NCBI GenBank assembly: GCA_037381085.1
Contig: JARRRD010000068.1
Coordinates: forward strand, 3,252-67,251
DNA length: 64,000 nt
DNA from: JARRRD01 sp037381085
Lineage (GTDB): Bacteria; Nitrospirota; Thermodesulfovibrionia; Thermodesulfovibrionales; UBA6898
Direction: 5' to 3'
Below, in pieces: positions 40,296 to 50,728 of this stretch. Numbering within the stretch: position 1 is the stretch's first letter; each line of letters begins with the position of its first letter. A program made the position numbers and the translations under genes. The notes under the pieces are model-generated. The model saw only the letters and a list, made by a program, of their open reading frames with translations. It was not told where the DNA came from and ran no database searches.

Positions 40296-42404
40296 TTATT
40301 TTTCCGCAAGCCCGAAGATGATCTCCCGCTCCTCCATATCGACCCTGTCGACGCGCAACCGCAATTCCTGACCTATCTTGAACGTCTTCTTCGTGTTTCT
40401 CCCGTAAATGGTCATGTTCCTGTCATTGAACTGATAGAAATCATCAGTCATATATGAGACGTGGAGGAAGCCGTCCACATAGAATTCTTTCAGCCTGACC
40501 CTCAGCCCGTAAGGCGTTACGCCGACAATCCTGGCGTCGAACTCATCGCCCACCCTGTCCATCATGAACCAGGCCCTCATCGCATTTACAACCTCCCTCT
40601 CCGCCTCATCGGAAACCCTTTCCATCCGTGAAGAGCTGAAGGCGATGTCGGGAAGCATGCTCTCAAGTTCCTTCGCCCTCTTGTCCGACAACCGCTTCTT
40701 CAAAACTACTTCACGCAGAATCCTGTGCACCACAAGGTCCGGATAGCGGCGTATCGGCGAGGTGAAATGCGTGTAGGATTCCGACGCCAGCCCGAAGTGG
40801 CCGACATTCACCGGCGAATAGCGCGCCTGCTTGAGGCTTCTAAGGACAATATAATTTATCACTTCTTCCTGAGGCGTGCCCTTGATCGCCTTGAGCAGAT
40901 CCGAAAAGTCCTTCGGTTTCTTCAGCGTCGTCCGTCCCGCTTTTCCGAGGGGTTTCAAGACCCTTATGATGTCCTCCAGTTTCATGGGATCCGGCTCTTC
41001 GTGTATACGGTAGAGACTTGGCGCGCCCATTCCCTCCAGGTGTTCCGCGACCGATTCATTGGCGGCGATCATGAACTCTTCTATGATCATGTGGGCGAAG
41101 TTCCTTTCGGCCTTCAATATCGCTTCGGGATTGCCCTGCAGGTCGAGGACAATCTCGGGCTCGGGCAGATCGAAATCGAGACTCCCCCTCTCAAGCCTGT
41201 TGCCCCTCAGAAGCCCGCAGAGCTCTCCCATAAGCTCAAAATCCCTGAGAAGATATCCGTATTTCCCCCGCTCTTGAACGTCCTCATCGACAAGTATCTT
41301 CCGCACGGAGGTATAGGTCATCCTCTCGTCGCTCTTTATCAGGCTGGGATAAAAACTCTTCGCCGTTTTGTTTCCGTATCTGTCGAAATCCATCTCTACT
41401 GTGAAGGCCAGTCGTTCAACCTTCGGCCTGAGACTGCACAGGTCTTCAGATAACTCCTTCGGAAGCATGGGAATAACCCTGTCGGGGAAATAAACACTTG
41501 TACCGCGCTTCCTCGCCTCAAGGTCGATCACGGAGTCCCAGGCGACGTAAGAACAGACGTCGGCTATATGGACCCAGAGCCTGTAGCCGTGTCCGGTAAG
41601 ACCGACTGATACCGCGTCGTCAAAGTCCTTCGCCCGCTCACCGTCAATGGTAACAGTAGGAATTCCCCGCAGGTCCTTTCTCTTTCTGCTTCCCTCCCCT
41701 TCTTTCTGCTTCCCGCGAAGGAGTTTCGACTCATCATTTACCGCCTTCGGGAACCTCCTGGGCAGGCCGAATTCATCGATGATCGCCTCTATCTCGGCCT
41801 TGGGATCTTCCGGTTTTTCGATCACCTTCACGATCTTGCCTGTGGGCGGTCTCTTATCAGTGGGATATGAGAGGATCTCAGCAATGACCTTGTCGCCGTC
41901 TTTGGCCCCGCCCCTGTCCCTGGGTGCCACGTAAAGATCAAAGTTAATGGACTTGTCCCTCGGCCTCACGTAGGCGGCGTGTTTTGTAACATCGAGCCTG
42001 CCCACAAGCCTCGACTGCGCCCTCTGGAGGACCCTGACGATCCTCCCGCCGCGCCTTCTCCGGCTCTCCATACGCACAATGACACGGTCATTGTCCATTG
42101 CTCCGAGAGACGCCCCCCTCGGGACAAAGATGTCTCTTTCGCCGGGTTTCTCCGGGATCACGAAACCGTATCCCTCCCTGTGGGCCTCGAAGTACCCCGT
42201 AATGAGGTCCATGTCCTCGGCAGGTCCGTACAATCCCTTCCGGGTCAGGACTATCTCGCCCTCATGGAGCATCTCCCTCAAAACCCTTTTCAGCGCCCTG
42301 CCCTCGGGCTTGCTCAGGCCCAGCCGGCGGACCAGTTCCCTGAAAGAGAGGGGTTTGCCCGTCTTTTCCCTGAAGAAATCCTTTACGGTTTCTTTGTTGA
42401 TCAT
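40296..42404 (-). CDS. rnr: Ribonuclease R
   Basis: RNase R is a 3'-5' exoribonuclease that degrades structured RNA. The 702-residue protein has an N-terminal winged helix (SFRELVRRLGLSKPEGRALK), cold-shock domains, the RNB catalytic core with TIDGERAKDFDDAVSVGL (metal-binding aspartates), SYTHFTSPIRRYPDLVVHRI and a C-terminal S1 domain (FDARIVGVTPYGLRVRLKEF; GFLHVSYM). Length is typical of RNase R/VacB. Its start overlaps the DUF1318 gene by four bases (ATGA), so they are translationally coupled, at the end of the YdbH-like-DUF1318-rnr unit. Confidence 0.95.
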   Translation of the reverse strand: MINKETVKDFFREKTGKPLSFRELVRRLGLSKPEGRALKRVLREMLHEGEIVLTRKGLYGPAEDMDLITGYFEAHREGYGFVIPEKPGERDIFVPRGASLGAMDNDRVIVRMESRRRRGGRIVRVLQRAQSRLVGRLDVTKHAAYVRPRDKSINFDLYVAPRDRGGAKDGDKVIAEILSYPTDKRPPTGKIVKVIEKPEDPKAEIEAIIDEFGLPRRFPKAVNDESKLLRGKQKEGEGSRKRKDLRGIPTVTIDGERAKDFDDAVSVGLTGHGYRLWVHIADVCSYVAWDSVIDLEARKRGTSVYFPDRVIPMLPKELSEDLCSLRPKVERLAFTVEMDFDRYGNKTAKSFYPSLIKSDERMTYTSVRKILVDEDVQERGKYGYLLRDFELMGELCGLLRGNRLERGSLDFDLPEPEIVLDLQGNPEAILKAERNFAHMIIEEFMIAANESVAEHLEGMGAPSLYRIHEEPDPMKLEDIIRVLKPLGKAGRTTLKKPKDFSDLLKAIKGTPQEEVINYIVLRSLKQARYSPVNVGHFGLASESYTHFTSPIRRYPDLVVHRILREVVLKKRLSDKRAKELESMLPDIAFSSSRMERVSDEAEREVVNAMRAWFMMDRVGDEFDARIVGVTPYGLRVRLKEFYVDGFLHVSYMTDDFYQFNDRNMTIYGRNTKKTFKIGQELRLRVDRVDMEEREIIFGLAEK

Positions 42405-43030
42405 TTCCTGCGCCAGTTGCCGTCAGGGTCCTGTATCCACCAGCCCTTCTTCGCCGATTCACGCCTTATCTTGGCGAACTCCCCGGTAGCCTGGGGCAGG
42501 ACCTGACGGATGTTCTGTTCATCTTCCCGGAGCCTGTTGATGCGGACTATGGCCTTCGCCATGCCCCGCATCACTGTCTTCCTGTTTTCGTTCTCCGCGT
42601 TGAGTACCCTGCTTTCAGCCGGCGAAAGCTGCCCCTCTCTGGCAACGAGCAGGCCATTATCTGCCTCTCCCACTTTGCTGCTGTCCCTCAGTCTGTCGAT
42701 CTCCGCTATCCTGGCGCCCATTTCGCGGTACGCATTTACCACGTCCGGCATCCTTTTCACAAGCCCGGAAATCTTGCCGGCAAGCCCAGGGTCCTGGGCA
42801 TATGCCGTGGCAACAAAGTCGAACCTCATGAGACTTTCGGGCTTCCCGGCAGGCGAACCCTCGTCCTTTTTCTCCGGCATGCCTTTCCCCGGCGTCATCA
42901 GTTCCTTTTCGAGGTTTTTGTATGCCTCCTCCACCGCCTTTTCGGGGAAATAGATATTGACGGTAATCACCGCGCATGAGACGATGATAAATAAAATCGC
43001 CGCCGTGAATAACCTTAATCTCCTCTTCAT
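42401..43030 (-). CDS. DUF1318 (YdbL-like) envelope protein
   Basis: The 209-residue product starts with a hydrophobic segment ending in a lipobox-like IIVSCAVITVNIYFPEKAVE, then a charged middle and the DUF1318 core (GLVKRMPDVVNAYREMGARI; NGLLVAREGQLSPAESRVLN; ENRKTVMRGMAKAIVRINRL). In E. coli YdbL partners with YnbE and YdbH, an AsmA-like phospholipid transport protein; here a YdbH-like gene lies just upstream on the same strand, which supports an envelope lipid role. The lipobox suggests a lipoprotein, although the Cys lies rather close to the TM segment end. It overlaps rnr. Confidence 0.78.
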   Translation of the reverse strand: MKRRLRLFTAAILFIIVSCAVITVNIYFPEKAVEEAYKNLEKELMTPGKGMPEKKDEGSPAGKPESLMRFDFVATAYAQDPGLAGKISGLVKRMPDVVNAYREMGARIAEIDRLRDSSKVGEADNGLLVAREGQLSPAESRVLNAENENRKTVMRGMAKAIVRINRLREDEQNIRQVLPQATGEFAKIRRESAKKGWWIQDPDGNWRRK

Positions 43031-43146
43031 TTCCTTTCCTCCTTACTCAAGAGAATAGACCTTAACTTTTCACCATTAACCGTGGGTGTTTATGCTTGTC
43101 GACAATCTCTGGATTCCCTGCACTGATATCAGAAAATCCCTCCCGC

Positions 43147-43167
43147 CCTCCCTTTACCAAAGGGAGG
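43147..43167. repeat. Hairpin between the YdbH-like and DUF1318 genes
   Basis: CCTCCCTTT and AAAGGGAGG pair perfectly over ACC. No long T-run follows on the minus strand. Nearby 43224-43246 repeats the CTGTCCGGCAGGCAG motif of the 37.1-kb repeat. The 290-bp spacer holds no gene. Confidence 0.5.
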
Positions 43168-43323
43168 TAACATTGCCATTCATTGGCAGAGTCGTAGCGA
43201 CCCTCGGCGAAGATCCGCTTCGTGAGGCCTGTCTGTCCGGCAGGCAGGGGTAAGTGTAGATTTTTCGGGATGACTGGAGCCCGGCCTGAGACCCTTGATA
43301 TTATTTCCATCGCAAAACCCGGC

Positions 43324-46300
43324 TCATTCTTTCTTCGCCCTTTGCGCGGCCTCCGTTATACTCCAGAGCAGGTCCCCTATCCTGATCCTGTTATTGAAAG
43401 GCGCGACCTTGATCGACAGATCCCTGATCCCGAGAAAATTCCTGTGCGATATCTCGAGGTCCCTGAAGATCAGAAACCCCTTCCGGATGTAAATGTCCAT
43501 TATACCCTTGTCGAAACTCCTGTCCCCCAGATAGGTTTTGACTGCCGGTCCCCCGACCTTCCTGAGAAATTCCTTACTGATCATCGTCTTTTCATCTTCA
43601 GTGGCATATGTCCAGAAATCGGCCTTGCCGATGAGACCCGTAATACCGTCTCCCGAACTTTTGAAGTCGGCAACGCCGCCCACCTTACCGGAAATATACC
43701 CTCTGATAGGCCCGATATTATCGCACAGTTTCCTCAGGCTCAGGCCGTCCACTATAAAGCCCGCCCTGTATTCAAGACCTCCCGAAAGGCCTACCACCGC
43801 AGAGCCTTCGAGGGTCCCTCCGAATATGTTAGCACTAACCTTTCCTATATTCAAAACGCCGTTTTCAGGCTTCACCACGACCTTGATATCATCCAGCAGT
43901 TTGAACCCGTAGGAGAGCGAACCGGCATTGATAATGTCAAAACCCTTCGTTGCCTCCCAGTGCCGGTAATACCGCCGGAGTCCCGCAAACCCTGTCTTGT
44001 CAAAAGTCGGAAATATACCGTGCGCGGACTTCCCGGCCTTTCTGTAAGTCAGGGGGATAGTGCCGTTCACAGGCCCGATGGAGTACTCGCCGTTTTCCCC
44101 GGTGAGGACAAAATCCTTCAACGCCACTCCTCCGTCGAGGCGAAGGCTGTCTCCTGTGAAGTCGGCGGAGAATTCAGCGGACAGGGAACCGTCGAGTCCG
44201 TCATAGAGAAGAACATCGGGGAAAATGTCCCAGAAGGAGTCCCTTATATCCGCTGCCCTGACCGCCGGCACATCCACTCTGATGCTGACATCCCTCTTCT
44301 TCCGCGCAAAATCCTTTATGTCGCCGCGGGCATGCGCCGCAACCTTGCCGACAACTGCATCAGCCGTGAAGTCAAGGTCTTTTCCGGCGAATACAATTTT
44401 CCCGGTCAGATCCGCGCCCTTCAGCAGACTCCTCTTGTCACGGCGCCTGGACGCTGAAAGTGAAATAAGGTGAAAGGAGGAACTTCCTCTCAGGTCCTCC
44501 GGGGAATGCAGCGTGCCTTTGAAGGATACTCCTCCGGTCCCCGCCGGCAGGTCATAGGGGGACTTCAGAAATCTTGATAATGCCTTCGACACATCAGCCA
44601 TATCGACCTTCTCGGCACTCAGATTGATCCGCAACGGGAAATATCCCTTCTTCGTCCTGCCCTCCAGAACACATTTCACAACGCCACCGAAGAGCCCGAT
44701 CCGGCTGAAGTCCGCTTCAAAGGTGTCGTCATCGAATCTTCCGCTGCCTTCCAGCGGGCCTCCGGTGATACCCCGATATGTTATCCGTTCGGCGGACAAT
44801 CCAAAAGAACCCGAAAAGGCTTCTCCCAGGTTTTTCAGGTCCAGGGAAAGGTTGAGGCGCGCTATCCCTGCCGACTCGGCCGGGTAATCGGCGGTCAAAT
44901 CCTTGATGTCCAGCCGGTAGCCTGCCTTCCCTTTAAAAGTCCTGACCTCCACAGCCTCGGCTTTGGCCGCCACACGCCCATTTCTCACACTCAGTTTTTT
45001 CAACTCAACCTTCTCCTTACCCAACTCCACATGCGAGCTAACAGCAAAGCTGCCTGCAGGCCGGCCACCAAAGGCGAGGTCATTTATCTGCGCTTCTCCA
45101 TAACCTGAAAAACTCCTGTTCCTGAAAAGGCCGTCCGTGTCCAGACGAACAGTGGCCGCATAAAATCGCTTCCCCCGGACAGTCATTTCGACCGGGGTAA
45201 GCACGGCCGACGAACTTATCGTAATTCTGTCCGGCCTGCCGCGTCCACTTAAAAAAAGGCGGAGACCGGCAGGCCTTTCAAAGCCGTATTTCCCGGCAAC
45301 GGTTATGTCTGCGGTAGATTCGGCCCTGAATGAAAACTCCTTTCGCAAAGACAGGCTAACCTTGGCATTGATCCTCGAGGCCGCGAGCCCTTCCGATGTT
45401 ACGGAGGCATCGCTCAGGAAAAGCGGCCCCGAAACCTCCGGGACCTGCCCCCTCATACGCCCCCGGACTCGCAAGTTACCGGAAGTCAAAATTCCTGACA
45501 ACTTCAGACCCGAAAAAAAGTTAAGTTCACCGAGGTCAAGTCTTTCTATCTTCAACTCCGCCGTATATGCCGGATTTTTTCTCAAGTCCCTGATTACACC
45601 TTTCAGCCGTGCTTCGGAAACTCCGCCGGCATGAAGAGATAAATCCCTGACAACCACGGTCTCATTGCCGATGTCGAAAAAGGAATCGGAGGTCAGGATA
45701 ATGTCGGCGGCTGACCGGAAGCGGGCTACATATGCCCCCTTTAGACTAACCGCCGATCTTATTTCAATTCCCTTCTTTGTATCTCCCTTCGCTCCAACGT
45801 CAATGTCCAGCCTCGCCTTCTTTGTATCAATCCCGTATTGACTGAGATCTTCGCCGAACAGGGCGGGCGAAAAATCCCTGGCCGAGGCGGAAATACTGAA
45901 CCGCCTGGGTTCTTCCCCGAGGTATGCCCAGCCCTCGATGCTTATTCTGTTCCCTGCATACCCCAAACTACCTTCCATGGTCGTCTTGGTCCCCGACCCG
46001 GAGGACAGATTCTGCAGGGCGAGGTCGATTCTTCTTAACGATGTCCTGTCGTCCCTGTTAATGCTGAATATGCCCGAGGATATCCTGAGGTTGTCTATCT
46101 CGTAACGGCTGCCGGAGCGCCCCGAGAAGAATCGCCTCAGCCGGTCCGAAATATTGAGCTCCCCCTTTTCATTTCTCAGAATTGTCACCTCGGGAGAGTC
46201 CACGTGGATTTCGTTGAAATGAAATGTATGCGAAAGAAGGTCCCTCAGTTTCATGTCGAGGGAGATTTGCTTTATTCTTAAAAGCTGCCCCGGAGGAAAT

Positions 46301-46536
46301 TCCCGCGGGTTCCCGACGGTTATGCCGTAAACCGTTATGCTTCCCGGGAAGTGGAAGGAGACATCGGCTATGCCGACGTGCTGGCCGATTGCTGCGGTCG
46401 CCCTGACGGAAAGTGCGGAGAGCACGCTCTTCTTCAGAGCGGCAAATTCGAGATAGACCACAACACTCAGACAAACCAGAACCGTCGCCAGTATGGCGCC
46501 GCTTAATCTGCATGGCCTTCGCTTGTCCCGTGCCAT
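43324..46536 (-). CDS. AsmA-like (YdbH-type) envelope protein
   Basis: The 1070-residue protein has one N-terminal membrane helix (LSGAILATVLVCLSVVVYLE) followed by a long beta-rich periplasmic body with repeated strands, as in AsmA/YhdP/TamB/YdbH bridges that carry phospholipids between inner and outer membrane. The C-terminal section (LSLRKLCDNIGPIRGYISGK; GGVADFKSSGDGITGLIGKA) matches the YdbH-like end. The position directly upstream of a DUF1318 gene is the main support for YdbH over other AsmA proteins. It would shuttle lipid across the periplasm. The start ATG lacks a strong ribosome site. Confidence 0.78.
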   Translation of the reverse strand: MARDKRRPCRLSGAILATVLVCLSVVVYLEFAALKKSVLSALSVRATAAIGQHVGIADVSFHFPGSITVYGITVGNPREFPPGQLLRIKQISLDMKLRDLLSHTFHFNEIHVDSPEVTILRNEKGELNISDRLRRFFSGRSGSRYEIDNLRISSGIFSINRDDRTSLRRIDLALQNLSSGSGTKTTMEGSLGYAGNRISIEGWAYLGEEPRRFSISASARDFSPALFGEDLSQYGIDTKKARLDIDVGAKGDTKKGIEIRSAVSLKGAYVARFRSAADIILTSDSFFDIGNETVVVRDLSLHAGGVSEARLKGVIRDLRKNPAYTAELKIERLDLGELNFFSGLKLSGILTSGNLRVRGRMRGQVPEVSGPLFLSDASVTSEGLAASRINAKVSLSLRKEFSFRAESTADITVAGKYGFERPAGLRLFLSGRGRPDRITISSSAVLTPVEMTVRGKRFYAATVRLDTDGLFRNRSFSGYGEAQINDLAFGGRPAGSFAVSSHVELGKEKVELKKLSVRNGRVAAKAEAVEVRTFKGKAGYRLDIKDLTADYPAESAGIARLNLSLDLKNLGEAFSGSFGLSAERITYRGITGGPLEGSGRFDDDTFEADFSRIGLFGGVVKCVLEGRTKKGYFPLRINLSAEKVDMADVSKALSRFLKSPYDLPAGTGGVSFKGTLHSPEDLRGSSSFHLISLSASRRRDKRSLLKGADLTGKIVFAGKDLDFTADAVVGKVAAHARGDIKDFARKKRDVSIRVDVPAVRAADIRDSFWDIFPDVLLYDGLDGSLSAEFSADFTGDSLRLDGGVALKDFVLTGENGEYSIGPVNGTIPLTYRKAGKSAHGIFPTFDKTGFAGLRRYYRHWEATKGFDIINAGSLSYGFKLLDDIKVVVKPENGVLNIGKVSANIFGGTLEGSAVVGLSGGLEYRAGFIVDGLSLRKLCDNIGPIRGYISGKVGGVADFKSSGDGITGLIGKADFWTYATEDEKTMISKEFLRKVGGPAVKTYLGDRSFDKGIMDIYIRKGFLIFRDLEISHRNFLGIRDLSIKVAPFNNRIRIGDLLWSITEAAQRAKKE

Positions 46537-46744
46537 ATATCTACATCATATACTACCTCGGGAAAAGAGACCTTCACCACAGGGATGCGATTTCTTCGTT
46601 TATTCAGGAGACAAAAAAGATGAAAGTCTTCCGGATATGATTAACCTGTCAGCAAATCTAGCCCACTTTATTCATATACTTCAGACGCCGGCTATGTCAC
46701 AGGGCTGGACAGGGAGGCTTCTCTGCCGCCCGCCTGCTTTCCTG

Positions 46745-48091
46745 TCAGGGCATCTTTATATCGTAGGCCTTTATCTTGCGGTGCAGATTGCTTCGCTCGA
46801 TATCCAGGACATCGGCTGTCTTCGATATGTTCCAGGCATTCTCCTCCAGCTTTCGCGAGATAAAGTCTTTTTCGAACAGGTCCCTCGCATCCTTCAGCGA
46901 GTTAATGGAAAAGTAGTCGGACATTGTCGCTTCGGGCAGGAAAAGGTCTGCCGGCGTTATCGTCGCCGAGGGAGTCATGATAACGATTCTCTCGAGTACA
47001 TTCTTGAGTTCACGGATGTTGCCGGGCCAGGAAAACTTCTGCAGAATCCTGATAGCCTCGGGGGTAATCTTTTTGGGTTGCTGTCCGTATTCGGCCGCGA
47101 AGTACTCCAGAAAATGCTCCACAAGCAACGGAACGTCTTCCGTCCTCTCCCTGAGAGGGGGGACCTTTATGGGTACCACGTTCAACCGGAAATAAAGGTC
47201 TTCCCTGAAACGCTCCTTTTTCACCTCCTCGTTGAGTTCCTTGTTTGTCGCCGAAATTATCCTGACGTCGACCTTAATGTTCTTGTTGCCCCCGACCCTC
47301 TGGAACTCCTGTGTTTCAATGACCCGCAGCACCTTTGCCTGGGTCTGAAGCGACATGTCACCGATTTCATCAAGAAAAAGCGTACCGTTATCGGCCTGTT
47401 CGAACTTTCCCTTTTTTGTCTCGAAGGCGCCGGTGAATGAACCCTTCTCATGGCCGAAAAGCTCGCTTTCGATCAGTTCCTGGGGTATCGCCGCACAGTT
47501 CACCTCAACGAAAGGCCTGCCGGCCCGCTGGCTGTTTTCATGCAGGCAATGGGCAACGAGTTCCTTGCCGCAGCCGCTTTCTCCCAGAATCAAGACCCTG
47601 CCGTTACTGGCTGCCGCCATCTTGATCTGCTCTCTCAGATGCTCCATCTTCGTCGAGTTCCCCACCATCTTCCATCTTTTTTCCAGATTCCGGCGGAGCG
47701 TACGGTTTTCGAGTTCCAGGTTCCTTTTCTCAAGCGCCCTGTACACGGTAAGGAGCACCTTCTCCATGGAGAGCGGTTTTTCCAGAATGTCATAGGCCCC
47801 TATCCTCGTCGCCTTTACAGCCAGTTCTATGTTGGCGTGTCCAGAGATGATTATAACGGGAAGGTCGGGGTATTCTTCGCGGAGTTCCTTCAGGGTCTCT
47901 ATGCCGTCCATACCCGAAAGCCAGATATCGAGGAGAACGATGTCCGGGCCTGATTCCTTTGCCGCACGAAGCCCTTCTTCTCCGGAGGCGGCCGCGACGG
48001 TTTCATACCCCTCGTCTTCGAATATCCCCGAGAGGGTCTCCCTGATGCTCTCTTCGTCATCCACTATCATTACGACAGACTTCGACATCAT
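46745..48091 (-). CDS. ntrX: NtrC/NtrX-type sigma-54 response regulator
   Basis: Receiver domain with acidic pocket (VVMIVDDEESIRETLSGIFE), phospho-Asp in DIVLLDIWLSGMDG, a sigma-54 AAA+ domain with Walker A GESGCGKEL, the RNAP-contacting loop GSFTGAFETKKGKFEQA and DNGTLFLDEIGDMSLQTQAK, then a Fis-type HTH (LEENAWNISKTADVLDIERS). It would activate sigma-54 promoters when phosphorylated by the adjacent NtrY. Length 448 residues is standard for NtrX. Its ATG overlaps the ntrY stop, showing translational coupling. In bacteria this pair often controls envelope or nitrogen functions, here unknown. Confidence 0.92.
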   Translation of the reverse strand: MMSKSVVMIVDDEESIRETLSGIFEDEGYETVAAASGEEGLRAAKESGPDIVLLDIWLSGMDGIETLKELREEYPDLPVIIISGHANIELAVKATRIGAYDILEKPLSMEKVLLTVYRALEKRNLELENRTLRRNLEKRWKMVGNSTKMEHLREQIKMAAASNGRVLILGESGCGKELVAHCLHENSQRAGRPFVEVNCAAIPQELIESELFGHEKGSFTGAFETKKGKFEQADNGTLFLDEIGDMSLQTQAKVLRVIETQEFQRVGGNKNIKVDVRIISATNKELNEEVKKERFREDLYFRLNVVPIKVPPLRERTEDVPLLVEHFLEYFAAEYGQQPKKITPEAIRILQKFSWPGNIRELKNVLERIVIMTPSATITPADLFLPEATMSDYFSINSLKDARDLFEKDFISRKLEENAWNISKTADVLDIERSNLHRKIKAYDIKMP

Positions 48092-50095
48092 GCCTCCTTT
48101 ATAGGCAACTCTATGGTAAATACCGTACCCGTCGGTTTGTTGTCCCGTATTCTTATATATCCGTGGTGTTCCGTCACGACTTTGCTCGCAATCGCAAGAC
48201 CCAGCCCCGTGCCGTCCTTTCTTGTGGAGAAATAGGGCAGGAACAGCCTTTCCTTGTCTTCTTCGCGTATACCCGGACCGTTGTCGCTGATGTCCACATA
48301 CACCCTGTTCGATGGTATGTCGTGACTGATGGCGATATCGATCTTCCCCGTCCCCCCCATCGCCTGCATCGCATTATCAACTATGTTTATTATAACCCGT
48401 TTGAACTGCTCTGCATCAAGTTCAACGAACTGTTCATTCTCCTCTTTTGACACCGTGATCTCCACCCCCCTGTAGTCACGGTAAAGATTGACCACCCCTT
48501 CTATTATAGAGGAAATCAGCGCCGGGGTCTTTCTTATCTCAGGCATCTTGCCGAACCTCGAAAACTCGTTCACCAGCCGCCTCAGGCTCTCCACCTCTTT
48601 TATAATCGTCCTCGTCGACCGCTCGAAAACCTGACCGAAATCATCGTCCCCGTTCTGCCATTTCTTTATCATGTGGTCTGTCGAAAGCTTTATAGGGGTG
48701 AGGGGGTTCTTGATCTCATGCGCTATCCTGCGGGCCACTTCCTGCCAGGCCAGGGCCTTCTGCGCCCTGACTATCTCCGAGAGGTCGTCAAAGACAACAA
48801 GCGTGCCCCAGAAATTTTTCGAGTCTCCTAATGTGGTGATGAAGATCCGGAGCAGCACCCGCCTGTCTCCAACGGTGACCCTGAGCTCTCTCTCCAGGCC
48901 CTTGAAATCGCTCACCCTTATATTCCTGACCGTCTCCTTGAGCTCTTCCGACTGGAGTTTTGAAAGGAGCGTCGAATAGTTATTCCCCACAATCTCCTCA
49001 GGTGATATTCCCAGGATCGTACAGGCCGCCGTGTTGACGGTGAGAATATTGCCGGCCGTATCGAGTGACAAAACGCCCGAATTGATATTTTCCAGTATGT
49101 TCTCTATGATGAGCCTGCGCCTGTCGGACTCGGTCCATGCGCGCTGGAGGGACTCCTTATTGTCCTTCAGATCGCTCACCATGTTGTTAAAAGAGTCGAC
49201 CAGCAGGCCTATTTCATCCTCCCTGTGTATATTGATGACGGTGTCAAGGTTCCCTTTTGCTACCTCCTCCGTCGCCTGGGCCAGTATCTGTATGGGGTCC
49301 GTAATCCCTCTTGAAATCCTGAGCGCCACCCAGAGCGCCATGAATATGGTCAGGAGGGTCAGGAAGCTGAGTATCAGCAGGTAGTTCGTTTTTAAAGGCG
49401 TCTTCCATGACTCCAGCGTAAGATAGTTCTGATAGGCATTCTTTATCTTTTCGGCATTCCTGCTCATCTCCCTGCTGAGAAATGATTCCACAACCATCAC
49501 GCCTATCTGTTTCCGCCCCCGGTATTCGGGGGCGGCCGCCCACCTCGACCCCCGCCTTTCCCTCAAAGGCCGCCTTAACGGTTTCGGACGCGTCTGCAGG
49601 AGGTTTTGCAAGGCGCATGACGGTATAGTTCCCCGGAGAAGGCCTCCCGGCAGCCACGGCTTTCGCATAGGCCAGGACCTGCTGGCGCTGCATCTCGTAA
49701 GCGGACTTCGCTATCTCGATCGAAAGGCTCAGAGGTTGTTTGATCTGGGGATCGAACCACCTGTCAAGGTAATTGGTAACGACGCCGCTGGAGACGACAA
49801 AGAGGAAAGAAGAAGGGATCATCGTAAGAACGACGATTATAACAACGATCTTTGTCTTGAACCTGTATCCGGGCACCCTGTTTTTCCGCTCGAGATAAAC
49901 CTTCACGAGGCTCTTGGCCACAAAGAAGATCAGGACAAGCAAGGCCAGGATAGTAATATTCAGGAGAATGAGAAGGACCAGTCTGGCAAAGAAAGGCACT
50001 TTCCCCGTTCCGGCATAATGGAGCTCTATACCGAAAACAAGAAGCACCAGCGCTATGACAACCGAAATCAGGGCGGAAGCCCGCGGACGCCTCAC
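48088..50095 (-). CDS. ntrY: NtrY-type sensor kinase, with a frameshift or deletion
   Basis: The N-terminal part (48 to 50.1 kb side) has three or so membrane segments (FARLVLLILLNITILALLVL; FKTKIVVIIVVLTMIPSSFL) and the C-terminal part has HAMP (RISRGITDPIQILAQATEEV), PAS, the H-box AHEIKNPLTPIKLSTDH and an HATPase domain (DISDNGPGIREEDKERLFLP). The two halves are in different frames. The N-terminal frame derails after VKAAFEGKAGVEV near 49560 and the C-terminal frame becomes family-like from AAAPEYRGRKQIGVMVVES. The switch lies in a perfect palindrome (CGCCCCCGGTATTCGGGGGC), so a small deletion at a hairpin is likely, whether real or from assembly. ntrX follows with ATGA overlap. Confidence 0.88.
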
Positions 50096-50649
50096 CGGTT
50101 CCCCCCGATCGTGAACATGCCGGAGTCCTTGTGGACCTTGAATTCGTTTTCCGACAGGAAGATAATAAAGTATCCGATAACCGGCGGGAGTTTTCTGATC
50201 CGCGATTCGACTGTTACCCTGACGAAATATTGTCCGGGCTCCAGATCACGCGTGGAGGCGAGCTTCACGTCCTTGAATGACACAACCCACGACACCATCG
50301 AGTCAAAGGACCTGAACCTTTTTTCGATCAGGACATTTCCGTTCAGGGACGTGGCAACGTACTCTTCCTTTATGGGGTCTACTTTCAGCGTCCTCGTGAA
50401 TGACCTGCCGACAATGAACTCGTCAGGCCATATCTTCCATATCCTGAAAAGGTCGATATAAAATTTGAGTTCCTTGTCGATGCCGGCCTTTATCCCCTGA
50501 ATAAATTTCTGGCCGGGATTAAGACCGAAATGCACATGGATGACCCCGTTCCGGATATTGACTTCCGGCCCGGAAATTTCCTGCCCTTCCGACAGCGAGG
50601 GCAGGAGGATACATGCGAGAAGCAAAGAAATTGCAAGAAGCCTTGACAT
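50092..50649 (-). CDS. DUF4390 protein
   Basis: A signal peptide (MSRLLAISLLLACILLPSL, then SEGQ) precedes a beta-rich domain with GPEVNIRNGVIHVHFGLNPG and KFYIDLFRIWKIWPDEFIVG, blocks of DUF4390, a family found just upstream of ntrY in several phyla. It ends in the overlap ATGA with ntrY, so all three genes (DUF4390-ntrY-ntrX) form an operon. The function is unknown; its genomic link suggests a periplasmic signal-input role, which is inference. ATG 50649 gives a better signal peptide than the longer frame. Confidence 0.78.
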   Translation of the reverse strand: MSRLLAISLLLACILLPSLSEGQEISGPEVNIRNGVIHVHFGLNPGQKFIQGIKAGIDKELKFYIDLFRIWKIWPDEFIVGRSFTRTLKVDPIKEEYVATSLNGNVLIEKRFRSFDSMVSWVVSFKDVKLASTRDLEPGQYFVRVTVESRIRKLPPVIGYFIIFLSENEFKVHKDSGMFTIGGNR

Positions 50650-50728
50650 TAAAAGCTTGACATCTCCGGGAAAATTTACTTTCAATTATAGCATATCGTT
50701 TTGTATCATAACGGGCAGGAGGCGAATC

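Noticed and set aside
43222..44457. 411-codon plus-strand ORF opposite the YdbH-like gene
   Set aside because: Same reason; the minus strand holds a complete AsmA-like protein with a membrane anchor.
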